Shown here: one piece after another, positions 1 to 11,758 of the stretch
Numbering within the stretch: the stretch's first letter is position 1
How the letters are laid out: every line of letters begins with the position of its first letter
From: Floccularia luteovirens
Lineage: Eukaryota; Basidiomycota; Agaricomycetes; Agaricales; Squamanitaceae
Direction: 5' to 3'
DNA length: 64,000 bases
Assembly: GCA_009739215.1 (NCBI GenBank)
Contig: VSJF01000012.1
Span: 1,054,001-1,118,000, forward strand
The notes under the pieces: generated by a model
What the model was told of the DNA's origin: nothing
What the model saw: the letters and a program-made list of their open reading frames with translations, nothing else
Database searches by the model: none
Position numbers and translations under genes: made by a program

Positions 1-1171
1 GGGCTTATCTGCCATTTTCTGATGCTCCATTATTATTTACCAGAAACTACACTACGTTTTGAACCACTTCTACGAAGGCACGTGAACGGTTTCCCCGCAT
101 TCATTTAACCAGGTGAGATACTGGATCAACATTACCTGATATGCAAGCATCGATAGCGATCTGTCGGCGGAAAATGGTTCCAACTTTCCAGGGTGGTCCC
201 GAACTGGCATTTTGTGCTGCTGACCTGATTCAAGTACATATGTTTATCGATCCTAGACTATTCGCATGCTCTTAATTACTGGAAACCTCCATGTAAATGT
301 AGAGCGGCCCGGTACTAGTCCGTCTAAGCATATAGCAATCTGGCGTCTACTGAAACCAAAACTAGGGCTCTTCTACGGGAACCTTCCGATGGGAATGAGG
401 TTTACTAATTCAGTGAGCGTTCGTAACGAATTCTTTTACGATGCGCGAGGGATGCTTCTGCTCTTGGCGACTCGTCGGACTATTCCCCCATCTGATATTG
501 GTTTTGGTCGAAGCACCGGATCAATAACTTCCCACACAGATGTCGCGTATCACATATTTATCAATCAACTCGTGCCCTTCGGGTGACAATTTATCATACG
601 AGGTAGCTTAGTGTCAGTATCAGCTGAAAACCCTTACTAGTGTTAGTTATACCATGCAATGTTCTGCGATGTGTTATCATCGATATGTCAAAATTTTGAA
701 ACTCAGGGCTAGACTGCTTAATTGTACAATGTGGTACATGAGACTTGAATGTATAAGCTAGAGCGATGGTGAGCAAAGAAGGGAGGCTAAAATTGGAAAC
801 CAGGGACGACCAAGTTGCCGGCGGTAAGATAGTCGCTGAGTCCAAATGTCGACCCTTTGTCCAAATCCGTGATTTTCACTCTTCGGCAATTCCCCCAGTC
901 GAGTCGTGTGATTGGAGGGGCTCGAACAAAGCCACCATCAACCCAACTACAGGTAGCCCCCGACATTATCGAGGGCTGAGTAGCACTCTGATACTCATCG
1001 TAGCACAGCGTCTGTGTTCCACTTCCGTTTCAAGTGGCCTGGTGGCGCTCGGTATATATCGGAATTATGACTCAAATTTCGGAGAGACGCGGAGAGGCAA
1101 CAATTACTTAGTATAAAACAATCCAGACTTTCTCGTTTACTAGTTACTCACAACCAATAATTCAACCAGCC
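1..1171. other. Upstream intergenic region of the alternative oxidase gene
   Basis: No gene could be supported in this stretch. Two short open frames (266-586 and 766-1116, plus strand) show no recognisable family and no plausible splice continuation. The right end should hold the promoter of the alternative oxidase gene; a TATA-like element is listed separately. No tRNA, repeat or transposon end was recognised. Confidence 0.5.
1112..1118 (+). promoter_or_regulatory. TATA-like element upstream of AOX
   Basis: The sequence TATAAAA lies 54 bases before the ATG at 1172. The 5' leader between them is A/C/T-rich. Spacing and sequence fit a fungal TATA box of an inducible gene; this is inference from position only. 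Confidence 0.5.
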
Positions 1172-2858
1172 ATGATCAGGGCTTCTCTTCTCAGCTATAA
1201 ACCCTTGCCATTACATCATTTCCCTACTTATCATCGGCTAGCTCAATCGGCTATACCATATACACACCTCATCAGTCGCAGGACATTCGTTTTATCTTCC
1301 TCAGTTCGCAATACTGCAGCTGAGAAAATATCAACTGCTCGTGATACTACAAATGGCCTATCCACTTCAAATAGGGTATCGTTTTTTTACTATTGGTAAT
1401 GCCATCGATATCTGATGAACGATAAGGAGTCACCCTCGTCTTCCGGGCTCACGAAGCCTGACGCCGTGAGTACAGTACCTACGATGGTCCGCGGAGACTG
1501 GGTTCTTTTCCATCCTGTATACACGCCTGCTGAGCTCAAGGCTGTTGAGGTCCGCATTCATTGTTTTGGAATACCCGAGTTATTCTTTGACCTCATAATT
1601 CCCACAGGTGCTGCACAGAGAAACCCGGACTCTTTCAGACAAGTTTGCATATGGTCTCGTTAAATTTTCCCGAAAAATGTTCGATCTTGTTTCGGGTTAT
1701 AAACATGTTACGGCTCCTCCGAATGAGAACATGACAGTGGAACAAATGAGGAAGGCAGGGTATCTTCTAGATAACAAACAATGGCTCACTGTCAGTATAT
1801 CGCGATTTCAGTTTGCAATCATCCTATTTGCTAACAACCGCTTCACCAGCGTATCCTCTTCCTTGAAAGTATCGCGGGAGTGCCGGGGATGGTTGCTGCC
1901 ACATTGCGTCATTTAACAAGTCTTCGCCTTATGGTATGGTTGGTTTCCCATAAGAAATAGCATGCTGACATATGTATAGCGTCGTGATAGTGGATGGTGC
2001 GTCCTTAGCAATGTTATTATTCAAATTGGTTCTCAAAAGGTGATCAAGGATCCACACATGTCTAGAAGAAGCAGAAAACGAAAGAATGCATCTGATGTGG
2101 GTACCTAATGGTATGATGTATTTTTATGTTTTTGAACGTGTTCAAACAGGACCTTTATGACTTTGCGTCAACCTTCTATATTCTTCCGCGCCATAATCTT
2201 GGGTGCTCAAGGTGTCTTCTACAATCTGTTTTGTGAGTTCCTTCACAATCGCTAAATATAGTCCTGATATTCATTTAACCAGTTCTGTCATACTTGATAT
2301 CACCAAAAACATGTCATCGTTTCGTTGGACATCTGGAAGAAGAAGCGGTATTAACATAGTACGTGGACCACTTATAGCCATACCTGCAATGCACCAACTT
2401 AACAATCTAAAGCACTAGATGTATTGCAGATCTGGAAGCTGGACTGATCCCTGAGTGGTGAGCAGCCAACATGTGTATGAGAAAAGTCATGGAAATTCAC
2501 ACGTTACAGGTCGAATCAGCCTGCACCGGAAATATCCATTGACTACTGGCGACTTCGACCTGATGCAAAACTGCTAGACGTGCTTTACGCAGTGCGGTCT
2601 GATGAAACAACCCATAGATTTGTCAACCATAGTCTGGCAAATCTTAATCCAAGCACAGATGTCAACCCCTTTGCACTCCGGGAACCAGATATGCATGTGA
2701 AAGGCAAACAAGTAGAGTAAGTATGCGAGTACTGCGCATGAGACGCCACCTACTAATCCCGCGCTTGCAGGTTTGATCGAAAAGAGGCTGAGTCTTATGT
2801 CAAGGAATCACATGAGATTATGCAAAAGAAGTTCGAGTCTCACAACTCGCCTCAGTAG
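1172..2858 (+). CDS. aox1: Alternative oxidase, mitochondrial
   Basis: This is the non-proton-pumping ubiquinol oxidase of the inner mitochondrial membrane, which passes electrons from ubiquinol straight to oxygen and bypasses complexes III and IV. I spliced it as 1172-1375, 1427-1549, 1608-1790, 1850-1933, 1980-1996, 2049-2096, 2150-2232, 2283-2358, 2413-2457, 2510-2716 and 2771-2858, which gives 385 residues in frame, the usual family size. The N-terminus is rich in Ser, Arg and Tyr and looks like a mitochondrial presequence. All diiron ligand motifs are present in order: the Glu in [10 protein letters not shown], the Glu and His in [11 protein letters not shown], the Glu in HLEEEAV, and the Glu and His in RSDETTHR. 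One internal exon is only 17 nt. A TATA box 54 bp upstream fits regulated expression, for example under respiratory inhibition; that is family knowledge and is not visible here. Confidence 0.96.
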
Positions 2859-3284
2859 ACGGCAGACGGGACGAAACTAGGATTAAAATTACCAGTGGAT
2901 TGGTACCTCTCACGCTTAAACTCTTTATGGAAAAACCTACCCCCAAACACCATCGTTTTTAGCCTTTAGGCTGGACTGTTTCTCATACTATACTTTTCAT
3001 CTATAACTCTGGTATCGACTGATATTTTCAGATGAAGGCCGTTGAGCCCTATCTATTATTTACATGCCATGATCATGCAGACGTATTCATACATGTACAT
3101 ATTCCACAGCTGATCGATTAGAACGCACTGCTTGCTGATCATGAAACGCAATGTTCATGAAACCCTTTCTTGTGGTTAAGGTTTCTCTTAGTAATCCTGT
3201 TACTAATATGGTAATGTCACGCAGTCTATTCTTACCACGACATCATCGTCATGTATTCATGTTGAACCACATCGAGTCCACTCT
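2859..3284. other. Intergenic, AOX 3' region and Spo71-like promoter
   Basis: This 426-base gap holds the 3' UTR of the alternative oxidase and the upstream region of the next plus-strand gene. It is AT-rich. A short open frame at 3151-3342 overlaps the next start in another frame and resembles no known family. No other feature is visible. Confidence 0.5.
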
Positions 3285-6200
3285 ATGCAATCTCAGTATT
3301 CCGGTCCAAGTCAATCAACTAGCACCACAGATCGCCGTCTAAATGCACAAAGACCACGCCAGCGAATCTTCATTGGTCCAATGCCAGAGAAAGTTGTGAC
3401 GCATATAGAAGAAAAACAAGCCCACAAAAGGAGATCGAAAGACAAAACGCGAAACCAACAAGAGAATGATACGTACCGATTGTTAAAAGAACATGCATTT
3501 CGCTTCTTCATACATGAGGGTGGCAAGCCGGAAGATTGGGGCGAAGATGAGGAACAGAGCATTACGGACGAAATGATCAAGCGATGGAAAGAAAGCGAGT
3601 GGGGCTCAATTCTGAGTAACAAACATAATAAGAAGGATGGTCCTCGTTATGCGTCGGGCAAGTGGATGGGAGGTAGCTTTCAGGTCGGGCAGTTGTTGGG
3701 GATGGACATCATGCAACCAGGGCCGGTGATTGGTGGTAGTAGCAAAAGCGGTACTGCTGGCGATTCAACTGGGGAACCTATGCGAAGGTCGTCATCAGTT
3801 GGAGGTCCAAGTCGCCCTGAAGCACTTTCATTTGATACTGGCCGAGATACATTTACGACTGCTCCTGCGCATCCAATGGGGTCGTCTGCATCCCTAACCC
3901 AAGGTGAACCCCTTAATGTTATTTTTATTCTTACCGGTCTAAAGTACTTGCTCAGAAAATTCTCCGGCTACCTCAAGCACTCACCTATTGGCCCAATCTG
4001 TGAAACAATCCTCTGCTGCTGTTCCTAAACCTGCTCAGGCTCCCACACTTGCCGATGACCTGTTGAAATCGGTAGCGGATACACCTAAAAAACAATTAAC
4101 ACGAGACGACTCACATACAGATGTTACTCAGGGCAAAGGAAAGGGGAAAGCAAGGATGGTCCATTATGCTGACAGCTTGGAGAACGGTCTAAAAGCACCC
4201 GGCCCTGCACCACCATCAGAAGTACTTCAACGAACTGCTAGCACTCTAGACAAGACAACTAGCGCAGCCGCAGCTGTACCTGCCACCACTCCTTTATCTC
4301 CTGCCCCTAGTACCCTTTCTCCACCTTCAAGCTTATATAACTGGGATGATGTGGTCTTTCGAGGTAACTCTTAATAATTTCACCTCGTGTATGTGTGTTC
4401 CGAAGTTAAGATTTTTGAGAGATAGGATGCTGGTTAGAATTTGTTATTCAACCCTTGAATATCTGGGCCTTTACTTTGATGACTCCTTGCATCGGGTTAC
4501 GCGGGATCTAATTTATGAAGACTTTGCAGAGTTCCTTGTCGTCTGGCGCAGGGACACAGTTGAATTATATGAGGATTATGTGAGAGAGAGTCCCTTAAAT
4601 TTTTATCACTAGCAATCTAATTTTAGCTCAATACAATCCGTGCAGACCATACCGGGCAAAGAGTGGGCGGTCGGACATAAACATTTGGCCTATGTCATAC
4701 CTTTGTCATCTACAAGAACTCGACTATCACTTTATTCTTTCGTGGACCTTACGTTCTGCCTAACATGCACCCCCACAGTTGCAACTCTCGGTACAACCAC
4801 GAAGCGCTGGATTTTCAGCCATGGCAAGGATGGAACCAACGTTTTCATATTCAAGGCTAAGAGTAGGTCGCGTGCTTACGATTGGACCTGGAGTTTATGG
4901 TCTGTTATTTACCATTCCTAAATGACATTATTATTCTGAATGAGAACGTAGGCGTCGGATGGGGGGCGAGATACCGAAGACAATCGTCATTCGTAACCCG
5001 TCACTCGATAGCAAAGTTTCTATTGACCTACCATCGCTCAACGATTCTATCTCCAGTGAAGAAGCTTATCGGATGTTCGAATTGGAGAATATAATTGGTC
5101 TATGCACGAAGGCCCTTCGTTCAGTATCTGACTGGGATGGACTTATCGAACGGGAGATAATGAAGGGTAATTCCCTACAACTTGTCTGGCGCTCGGAGGC
5201 ACAACTGGACTGGGTATGGCTTGAGACTGACGTCAACGGAAAGTCAAGGCCATCTGCAGTCCTTTGCGGACTACCTTTCAAACAAGTTGGTGACTTATCG
5301 CTTATATATACGTTGCATTTACTTAAGAACTACAGTCTCCTAAAGCCCCAGTCCTGGAAATACGCCTAGCTTATCATTATCCTACCTACATTCATTCGAA
5401 GGAGGGGAAACGAATAGACGAACCACCCGGAATCGAGGGCTACCTAGAACGAATCAAACCTAATTCACAGGCGAAACAAATGTTGTACATGGCCACGCAT
5501 CGGGGATATTTATTCACCTTGTCACCCAATGATGCATATCCACCAGCCCCTCCGGGCATGGTGCTGCGCATAACCGATTTGGACGAATTTGCTAAGTCAT
5601 TCCGTCATCATGAAGTCCGACGGGGCGACAATCAGATCAAGCATGCCTCAGGGATGTGCGACATGAGATCCATCGTCGCAGTACGAAGAGCATTCCAAGT
5701 TCATCCACCATATAGACACAACGAGCAGGATACTTCCAGCAGCGAAAATAATTCTTGGTTCAACACTTGGTCTCAGTCAGAATCTGTATCTCCAGATGAC
5801 GAACAAGATGCTGGAGGAGAAGAGGGAGCAGCGAGAATAGGTGATAAAGCCCGTTTGAGAATGCGACGTTCCTTTGAGCTACTGCTTAGTAACGGGGTTG
5901 TTGTTCGATTTGAGGTGATTAAACTCATTCATGCATAATTCTGTCACTTAAAATATGATAGGCCCATTCTTGTAAAGTTGCTGTGGAGTGGATCGACAGG
6001 TTACGGGCACTGATCGTTTATTGGAGGCAGCGTCACCGAATAGACGCAAAAGAAGAAATAGAATTAGATCATGCACGTCGACCACGACTGACACCACAGA
6101 AACGAGCCTGTGATGATTGTTATGATCTTCCACCTGAGCCTCCAGGTGATCTGACAGCACCATATCCGGCGCTTAATACCCTATATAATTGGTGTTTACT

Positions 6201-6799
6201 TGATGACTGTAGTTCTATAAGGAAAGCGGGTAAAGTTTATATGAGGAAAGGGCTACGTGGGAGGTATAAGTGAGTGTCTCCTAAATCTCCGTTTATTCTC
6301 GAATCTTATTGGCGCTAGACTTGTACAGCTATTCCTTGTAGATGGCCAACTGATTCGGTTCCGTGTCAAACCAAACTCATCATTGCATATTGTCATTCGA
6401 AAGAAGACCAGTCTATTGAATGCTTACGTTTGTTCTGGGTATTTCGCGGCCCAAGTCCTCCCAAAAGGGGAATACAAACCAGATGCGCAACCTGCACCTC
6501 GAAGATATCAGGATGGATTAGAAGTCGATGATCGCGAAGAAGACACCCTCTTTATAGTGTGGTTTCGCCCACAAAATACTCCCGTTGAAGAAGTCCGTCC
6601 TGATAACAGTCAACAGACAGCTTCTCACGCTGTCCCATCCCTTTCAGCGAAGCACAAACTGTTGATTTTCCGAACAAGAAGCAAGCTCGAGCGCGATGCT
6701 TGGTGCTGGGCTCTAAATTGTGAAATTGAGAAGTTGGTGCGAGGACAAAAGGAAAGGGAGGAAAAGATGCGGGAATCAGGAAATTTGGTCAAACTTTAA
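3285..6799 (+). CDS. Spo71/Mug56-like PH-domain sporulation protein
   Basis: Spo71-type proteins have tandem pleckstrin-homology domains and act at the prospore membrane during spore formation in yeasts; the basidiomycete role is less clear. Spliced exons: 3285-3903, 3956-4363, 4422-4579, 4646-4899, 4952-5289, 5346-5914, 5962-6269 and 6319-6799, giving 1,044 residues in frame. The N-terminus (about residues 50-150) has the Spo71 N-terminal signature, with EHAFRFFIHEGGKPEDWG and a GPRYASGKWMGGSFQVG stretch. A Ser/Pro-rich linker follows, then PH-like segments: EDYTIPGKEWAVGHKHLAYV with KRWIFSHGKDGTNVFIFK, and the last around VQLFLVDGQLIRFR with a closing LERDAWCWALNCEIEKL helix. It ends in a charged KEREEKMRE tail. 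The start is the first Met of the long open frame; an upstream exon cannot be excluded. The family call rests on motif memory. Confidence 0.8.
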
Positions 6800-6874
6800 T
6801 TCAGTATAGCACATTCCCTCATGACATAAACGAATATCATTATCTATATGATAATGAGGATGTTATTAATTAAA

Positions 6875-7507
6875 CTACTTTCGTTTGGGTTTCTTTGCTC
6901 TGCGAGGACGGATGAGAGAATGAATCAGTTATAGTGAACATATACGTACCCGTATTTACTACGAGAGGTAGCCCTGTTGACCACTCCACCGAAGTCAAGG
7001 GCGCCTCGCACAATTTTATATCTTTGTACCAATAATTAACTTCACAATCTGAACAAAATATTGAAGGACATACTTAACACCAGGAAGATCCTTTGTTCGT
7101 CCCCCACGGATAAGTACCACGCTGTGTTCCTGTAGATTATGACCTTCTCCTTGAATATATGCCATGAGAGAACTGCCATTCGTCAATTTTACACGAGCGA
7201 CTTTGCGTTTAGCGGAGTTGGGTTTCTTCGGTGTGGCAATGATCATACGGGTGCATACCCCTTTGCGCTGAGGGCAGACCTCCAATAGAGGTGACTTTGA
7301 CTTGGCCTTATTTTGTGGCTTTTTCCGACGTATCGCTTGATTTATTGTTCCCATTGCTGGGGCTGAGGCGTGAAATGAACGGAACTCCGATGGGTTGAAA
7401 ATTTTAGGGGTGAACGATTTCTGCAATGGTTGCACCGCAGGCCTTACAATCAGTGGTGAGGCCCATAGTGGTGAAGAACGAGTCAAGACTCGTAGTGCGG
7501 AAAGCAT
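6875..7507 (-). CDS. Mitochondrial small ribosomal subunit protein uS12m
   Basis: uS12 sits at the decoding centre of the small mitochondrial ribosomal subunit. The bacterial-type core is clear: a basic [22 protein letters not shown]-terminal arm, then [20 protein letters not shown] with the universally conserved PNSA loop, [17 protein letters not shown], and after two introns a [21 protein letters not shown] tail ending in KKPKRK. I chose the Met at 7507 because the residues after it ([19 protein letters not shown]) form a clear presequence. A Met 30 codons upstream at 7597 is open in frame but sits within the short gap to the divergent NSE2 gene. The last exon is tiny, encoding the final few residues before the stop at 6875. 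Confidence 0.94.
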
Positions 7508-7657
7508 TGGTGACAATATACTCTCTGCCAAAAACAAAAACTTGGAATCACCGTGTTTAGCCAGATTTCCGGTGTTTGGCACTCTGTGGCTTGCCAAACA
7601 AATTGGAACGCGCTTGTGGCTGAAATGAATTTGTGACTGAGCTCATATCCACTAAAT
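7508..7657. promoter_or_regulatory. Divergent promoter region, uS12m and NSE2
   Basis: Only 150 bases separate the start codons of the minus-strand uS12m gene and the plus-strand NSE2 gene. Both 5' UTRs and both core promoters must fit here or overlap the coding sequences. I see no clear TATA box. That it acts as a shared bidirectional promoter is inferred from the spacing alone. Confidence 0.5.
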
Positions 7658-8913
7658 ATGCCTGTAGCGTCTTCCTCGCGTCGTAGGGCCAATACGCGGA
7701 TAGCAAACTCGTCGGATGAAGAAGATGCCAGTAAATTACATACAACAAAGGGGAACAAGTCTGCCAAAATGCGACAAGCGAAGGCTGAAGTAGAACGGGA
7801 ACAGTCAAAGGACAACAGCGATGAAGAAAGGATAGATGTCAAGAACTTCACGAATCAGCCTCTCCGCAGAGAAGACCTATCAAAACTGGGAGGTTTGGCA
7901 AAAGATTGGGAACGTATGGAGGATACAATCCGCCGAAACTGGACAGGTATTGGAGATATAGCAGTCTCTATGGCTGACGCCAGTGAAGCTGACAACCGAG
8001 CAAAGAAAGTGAGCCGTTTTTCTATCTACTTTTGAACATGTAAATCGACTCCAGTTGTCTAAATGACATCTTGTTAGGGACTTGATGAACTCGATGAAGT
8101 TATGAGGAATTTGATTGATATTAGTGCTGAGATGAAACAGCATTCAGCCTCGCTTGATGAGATCAATCAACTTGTTGCCCGAGGGGAAGAGATTGTAGGT
8201 CCACAAACTGACAAAAGTAACGAGTTTCTAATTTAACTTTACCTAAAAGGATGATGCTGGCGACAGGTATCTATCTGTCATGCAGAGTGGCGTAAAGGAT
8301 TATGCGAAGAAGACCACTCGACAGAAGTACGCGAAAAGTGAAGAATACAACACGTTCAAATCAAGCATATATGTACGATCGGTCTTGCTTGTCATCCTTT
8401 TTAGTTTTTGCAGATCCGTTCTAACTACATTCAGGAAGTTCTGCATCCAGGCAGAGCCATGCCTCCTCTTACAGATCTTATTCCAAGAGGCATGTTTCTC
8501 CAAAACAGTCTGATTATGTTCTTTACTCACGACTTTACAGAGGATGGAGATGATAGCGATGATGAAGACGAGTTGGAGATTGGTGGAGTGACCCAGAACT
8601 ACACGTGTCCTATACTTCTGACGCCGCTAGTGGACCCCCTCACTTCGTTTGTGCTTTTCAAGAACGGATCTAGATCTATTACTGACCATCTATCTGTAGC
8701 GCTGTTTGTGGACATTCATTCTCTGGGGATGCAATTCGCATGTCTTTCAGAACCCCTAATGCGAGCATCAAATGCCCAGCATCTGGATGCAACAAGAGTT
8801 TTAGACTCGAAGATTGTAAACCAAACAAAGCCCTTCAAAAGAAGGTCAAAGCTTGGAAACGCCGCACTGAGAGAGCGGCTGAAAACAGCGATGCCGAGGA
8901 AATCATAGAATAG
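7658..8913 (+). CDS. nse2: Nse2/Mms21-like SUMO E3 ligase (SP-RING)
   Basis: Nse2 is the SUMO ligase subunit of the Smc5-Smc6 complex, working in DNA repair and replication-fork stability in the nucleus. The protein has an acidic Ser-rich N-terminus, helical segments (LDELDEVMRNLIDISAEMKQ) that would pack on the Smc5 arm, and a C-terminal SP-RING: YTCPILLTPLVDPLTS, then CGHSFSGDAIRMSF and IKCPASGCNKSF, giving the C...CxH...C...C zinc pattern of this family. Introns include 8009-8077. An internal 51-nt stretch (8490-8540) is open in frame but looks like a GC-AG intron; without it the protein reads LIPR-EDGDDSDDEDE. The final intron brings Cys-Gly-His next to PLTS. The stop is at 8911-8913. It is divergent from uS12m. 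Confidence 0.88.
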
Positions 8914-9921
8914 TTTTTCTTGTTTCAATTCTTGTATCAGAACTTTTATGTAAGTCTGGATTTTACGTTGCAGCGGCTGCATTTATTGTAAATCCTCATC
9001 TAATGTACCATAAATGCTCAATACGATACATTGAACCTATACACGCTCCACACAGGTATGCGCGATGGTAGGCGAGATCGACTTTAATTGAACTTAATAT
9101 TTCTGCTGGAGCATTGTAGTTATGATTCGACCCTTTAATGGTCAGTACCATGGAGTTGCGGGAACACTTCAACGGTTACAAGTTTGGCCTAGCTGCAATG
9201 GAATCAAATTCCTCTGGAAAACTATGAAACAACAACCCCCTGATATAGAAACCCATCCAACTACGGAGAAACTGTGTGTACAAGATGTTAGATGTTACAT
9301 GGAAGTTTCTTAAAAAGCTTCTAAGCTTCTTAATGTCATACTGACCTGTCGATCGTGAGACCTTAGACCATAAGGACGACACCACAAGTCTACATTTATG
9401 AACAAGGAACAAGCGTCTCTTTTTAGTTCTGCGGTCAGAAAAGTTCCAGGAATGGGCTGTGTGCAGCTTCCTATCGCCGCCGCCAGGTAGAAGGGAGATA
9501 GTAACAGCTCAACTAGGTTTGCAAACAAAGGCGAGCTGGACTGAGCGTGGTATTAATTGGTGCGTTAACTAAGAATGAAAGATGGTGAGGACTGCGCACC
9601 GATCACCTCATGTTGAAGGCGCGCCTGCACGATGGCAACGATTAACTTCTTGGAGTATATCAAGTCAATACAGAGGCTTCGGATAGCGCGAATGGCTTAA
9701 AGTAATATCAACATGAGTGTAGTTAAGATGGCCTTTCGTATACAAATACCACGAGCCACACTTTTACTTGATATGAACATTAGCCGGCCCTCAGATTCTG
9801 GCTTCCTTTGCACGGTCGTCCAGTCATGTCAAAATTTCATTCGGCGGCGGCCGCAGTATCAAGTTCTGATATTGAAGGAATCGAGATGGATAATTTTTTT
9901 TATACATCAAAAACAGTCAGC
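8914..9921. other. Intergenic between convergent NSE2 and RPN13
   Basis: About 1 kb between two convergent genes. Short open frames on both strands (for example 9310-9528 minus and 9713-9925 plus) show no family resemblance or plausible splicing. I see no tRNA, terminal repeats or protein relics. It probably contains two 3' UTRs and unconstrained sequence. Confidence 0.5.
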
Positions 9922-11137
9922 TTAATCTGTGTCCATACTATTGTTGCCACCTCCTGCATTTTCCCTATCGGCTTGCTCCTGTACAGCCCTCAGGAAAGGA
10001 CCAATACCGGTCCCTGCTTCGTCAGGTAAACCAAGTCCTCTTACAAGACCCCCAAGCATGCCTGTCCTCAAGGCTTGATCAAAGTTCGCAACCGCCGCTT
10101 TGAACTGAGAAGATCTGGATCCAGATTTATAAAAATGAGCACAACTGGGGATATATTCAACGCTTACTGTATAACACGGTTTAAGGCCTCTGCAGATGGT
10201 GGAGAGGGTAAGTCTGTGGGTAGGTGGGGAAATAGCGCGGGAACCAGTTCCGGATGGTGGGTGAACAGGGGTGTCAAATTCGCAGGAGTAAGGATGTCTG
10301 TCAGGGATAGTTCTGAAATGGAAGTCATGAGTATGTAACTTAGCCTGAATATTCTTGGAATAGGTAATACCGGGTTGGGGAGTTTGGGTTGATGTTCTTC
10401 CTGACATCTGGGATAACATCGCTTGCAGTGTAGCAAGTTGTTCAGGAGTGGCCTGGAAGTTCGATCCGGATGACCTGATGCACCTAAGTCATTTATAGTA
10501 CAATACGGGTTGTCGGTCACTATACATACGAAGCTGCTTGAGAAGATGTGGAGCCTTGAGGTTGCGCGCTTGAGCTGGGAACGGTGTCCCATACAGGAAC
10601 ATAGTCCGGATCTTGTAGCAACCCATTTACATTCTCTGCAATTAGTTCGTCCCGAGCTGTCGATGCGTCCTGAAGATTTCGAATATGTCCCCCAAATTTA
10701 TGGGTATCAGCCAATTAAAGCATACCTGCATCCAAAACTGTATTGTTTGGATAAAGCTTAGAAATATGCCGCTATGACGAGATTAAAATACAAATACTAA
10801 CGAAATGCCTTTGATTAGATGAGGAGAACTTGAGGACATAGATTCGACCAGAAGTGGATTCAGATACTTTTGTAAAAGTAGCATCGGCAGGGAATAAAAT
10901 TAGATCCTTTGAACATACTCCATATCAAATGCTGTCGATAGATATGTATGCATGTCGTTAATTCAGGCTCACCTCATCGATTTGGTTGTTTGTCCTATTC
11001 TTCCACATGAAATGCAAGAGCTCATCATCGCCTCTGGATAAGATAATCGCCCCCTTGGTGGAGCTTGGCTCTACTGTGTTAGTGCCTTCTCTCCTGAAGG
11101 CGCGTCCAGCCTTGAATGCAAGCAGTGTTTCTGACAT
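9922..11137 (-). CDS. rpn13: Proteasomal ubiquitin receptor Rpn13 (ADRM1)
   Basis: Rpn13 binds ubiquitin chains and the deubiquitinase Uch37 at the 26S proteasome regulatory particle. Exons, in transcript order: 10973-11137, 10802-10906, 10726-10737, 10530-10669, 10371-10483, 10168-10312 and 9922-10114, totalling 290 residues in frame. The N-terminal Pru domain is visible (LAFKAGRAFRREGTNTVEP, DDELLHFMWKNR, DLILFPADATFTKV, GRIYVLKFSSSNQRHFFWMQ, DPDYVPVWDTVPS). After a short Ser/Gln linker comes the C-terminal DEUBAD helix bundle (LTDILTPANLTPLF, ALFPHLP, FKAAVANFDQALRTGML, GPFLRAVQEQA). The FWMQ residues come from a 12-nt exon. The start at 11137 gives MSETLLAFK; a Met five codons upstream at 11152 is also possible. 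Confidence 0.94.
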
Positions 11138-11376
11138 TGGACAATCAATCAATGAAGACGAATAACTCGGTACTGGAGGTCGACACGCGACGCGTCAGTG
11201 CGTTCATCTTTGAACTCCGCTCATTTCCGGCAGAGAAGGACCGATTGCCCGTTGCCACTGCTGGCATTGCTGTAATATCATTATTGACCTCCAAGATTAA
11301 ACGGCAGGGCTTTCGACACCCTCGAAACTCTTTAAAACACGTAATCTGTCTTGCCTTGCTATACATCCTTATAGTA
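11138..11376. promoter_or_regulatory. Divergent promoter region, RPN13 and SCOC-like gene
   Basis: The 239 bases between the two divergent start codons must contain both promoters. No canonical TATA box is seen. Long open frames cross the region on both strands but resemble nothing and are probably chance. Confidence 0.45.
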
Positions 11377-11758
11377 ATGGAGTTTTCTGATTTTTCTGGC
11401 GATGATCCATCAGCTTGGGGTGCGGCACCGAAGGGAGTCGACTTGGTTAGAGACGCTATTCGCAAGGAGCAGGTTATCAAGTAAGCTTTTCATATACATT
11501 CTTTGCTTGCTTGTTTCGAACATAACCTTCCGATCTGCTAGGGAAATATCTGCACACCAAGATGACTTGCGCAGTACGTTACTTTTCCACTAAGCCTTTT
11601 GAATCTATGCCTTGCTTCTGGTCCCTGATTTTTTTTGCCCAGATATGTTGACCCGCATTCAAACGGTGCAGAAAGAGATTGATAAATTAACATCGGGGAA
11701 CCAGACACTTCAAATGTATATTGATAATTTGACGGTACAAATGGCAAAGCGAAGATGA
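11377..11758 (+). CDS. Short coiled-coil protein, SCOC/Slo1-like
   Basis: SCOC-family proteins are small Golgi-associated coiled-coil proteins known as effectors of Arf-like GTPases in animals, and as the Arl3-interacting Slo1 in yeast. Exons 11377-11480, 11542-11573 and 11643-11758 give 83 residues in frame. The N-terminus is short and acidic (MEFSDFSGDDPSAWG). The C-terminal half is a single heptad coiled coil (LTRIQTVQKEIDKL, then ENQ-like GNQTLQMYIDNL and a basic end MAKRR), matching the NLxLxxENQxLxQYIxNL pattern of the family in position and length. It is convergent with a gene for an Arl8 GTPase, 351 bp away, which is suggestive because the family binds Arl proteins. Small size limits certainty. 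Confidence 0.8.

Noticed and set aside
266..1116. Two plus-strand open frames (266-586 and 766-1116) upstream of AOX
   Set aside because: No recognisable motif, no splice partners, and composition like random sequence; overlapped by minus-strand frames of similar length.
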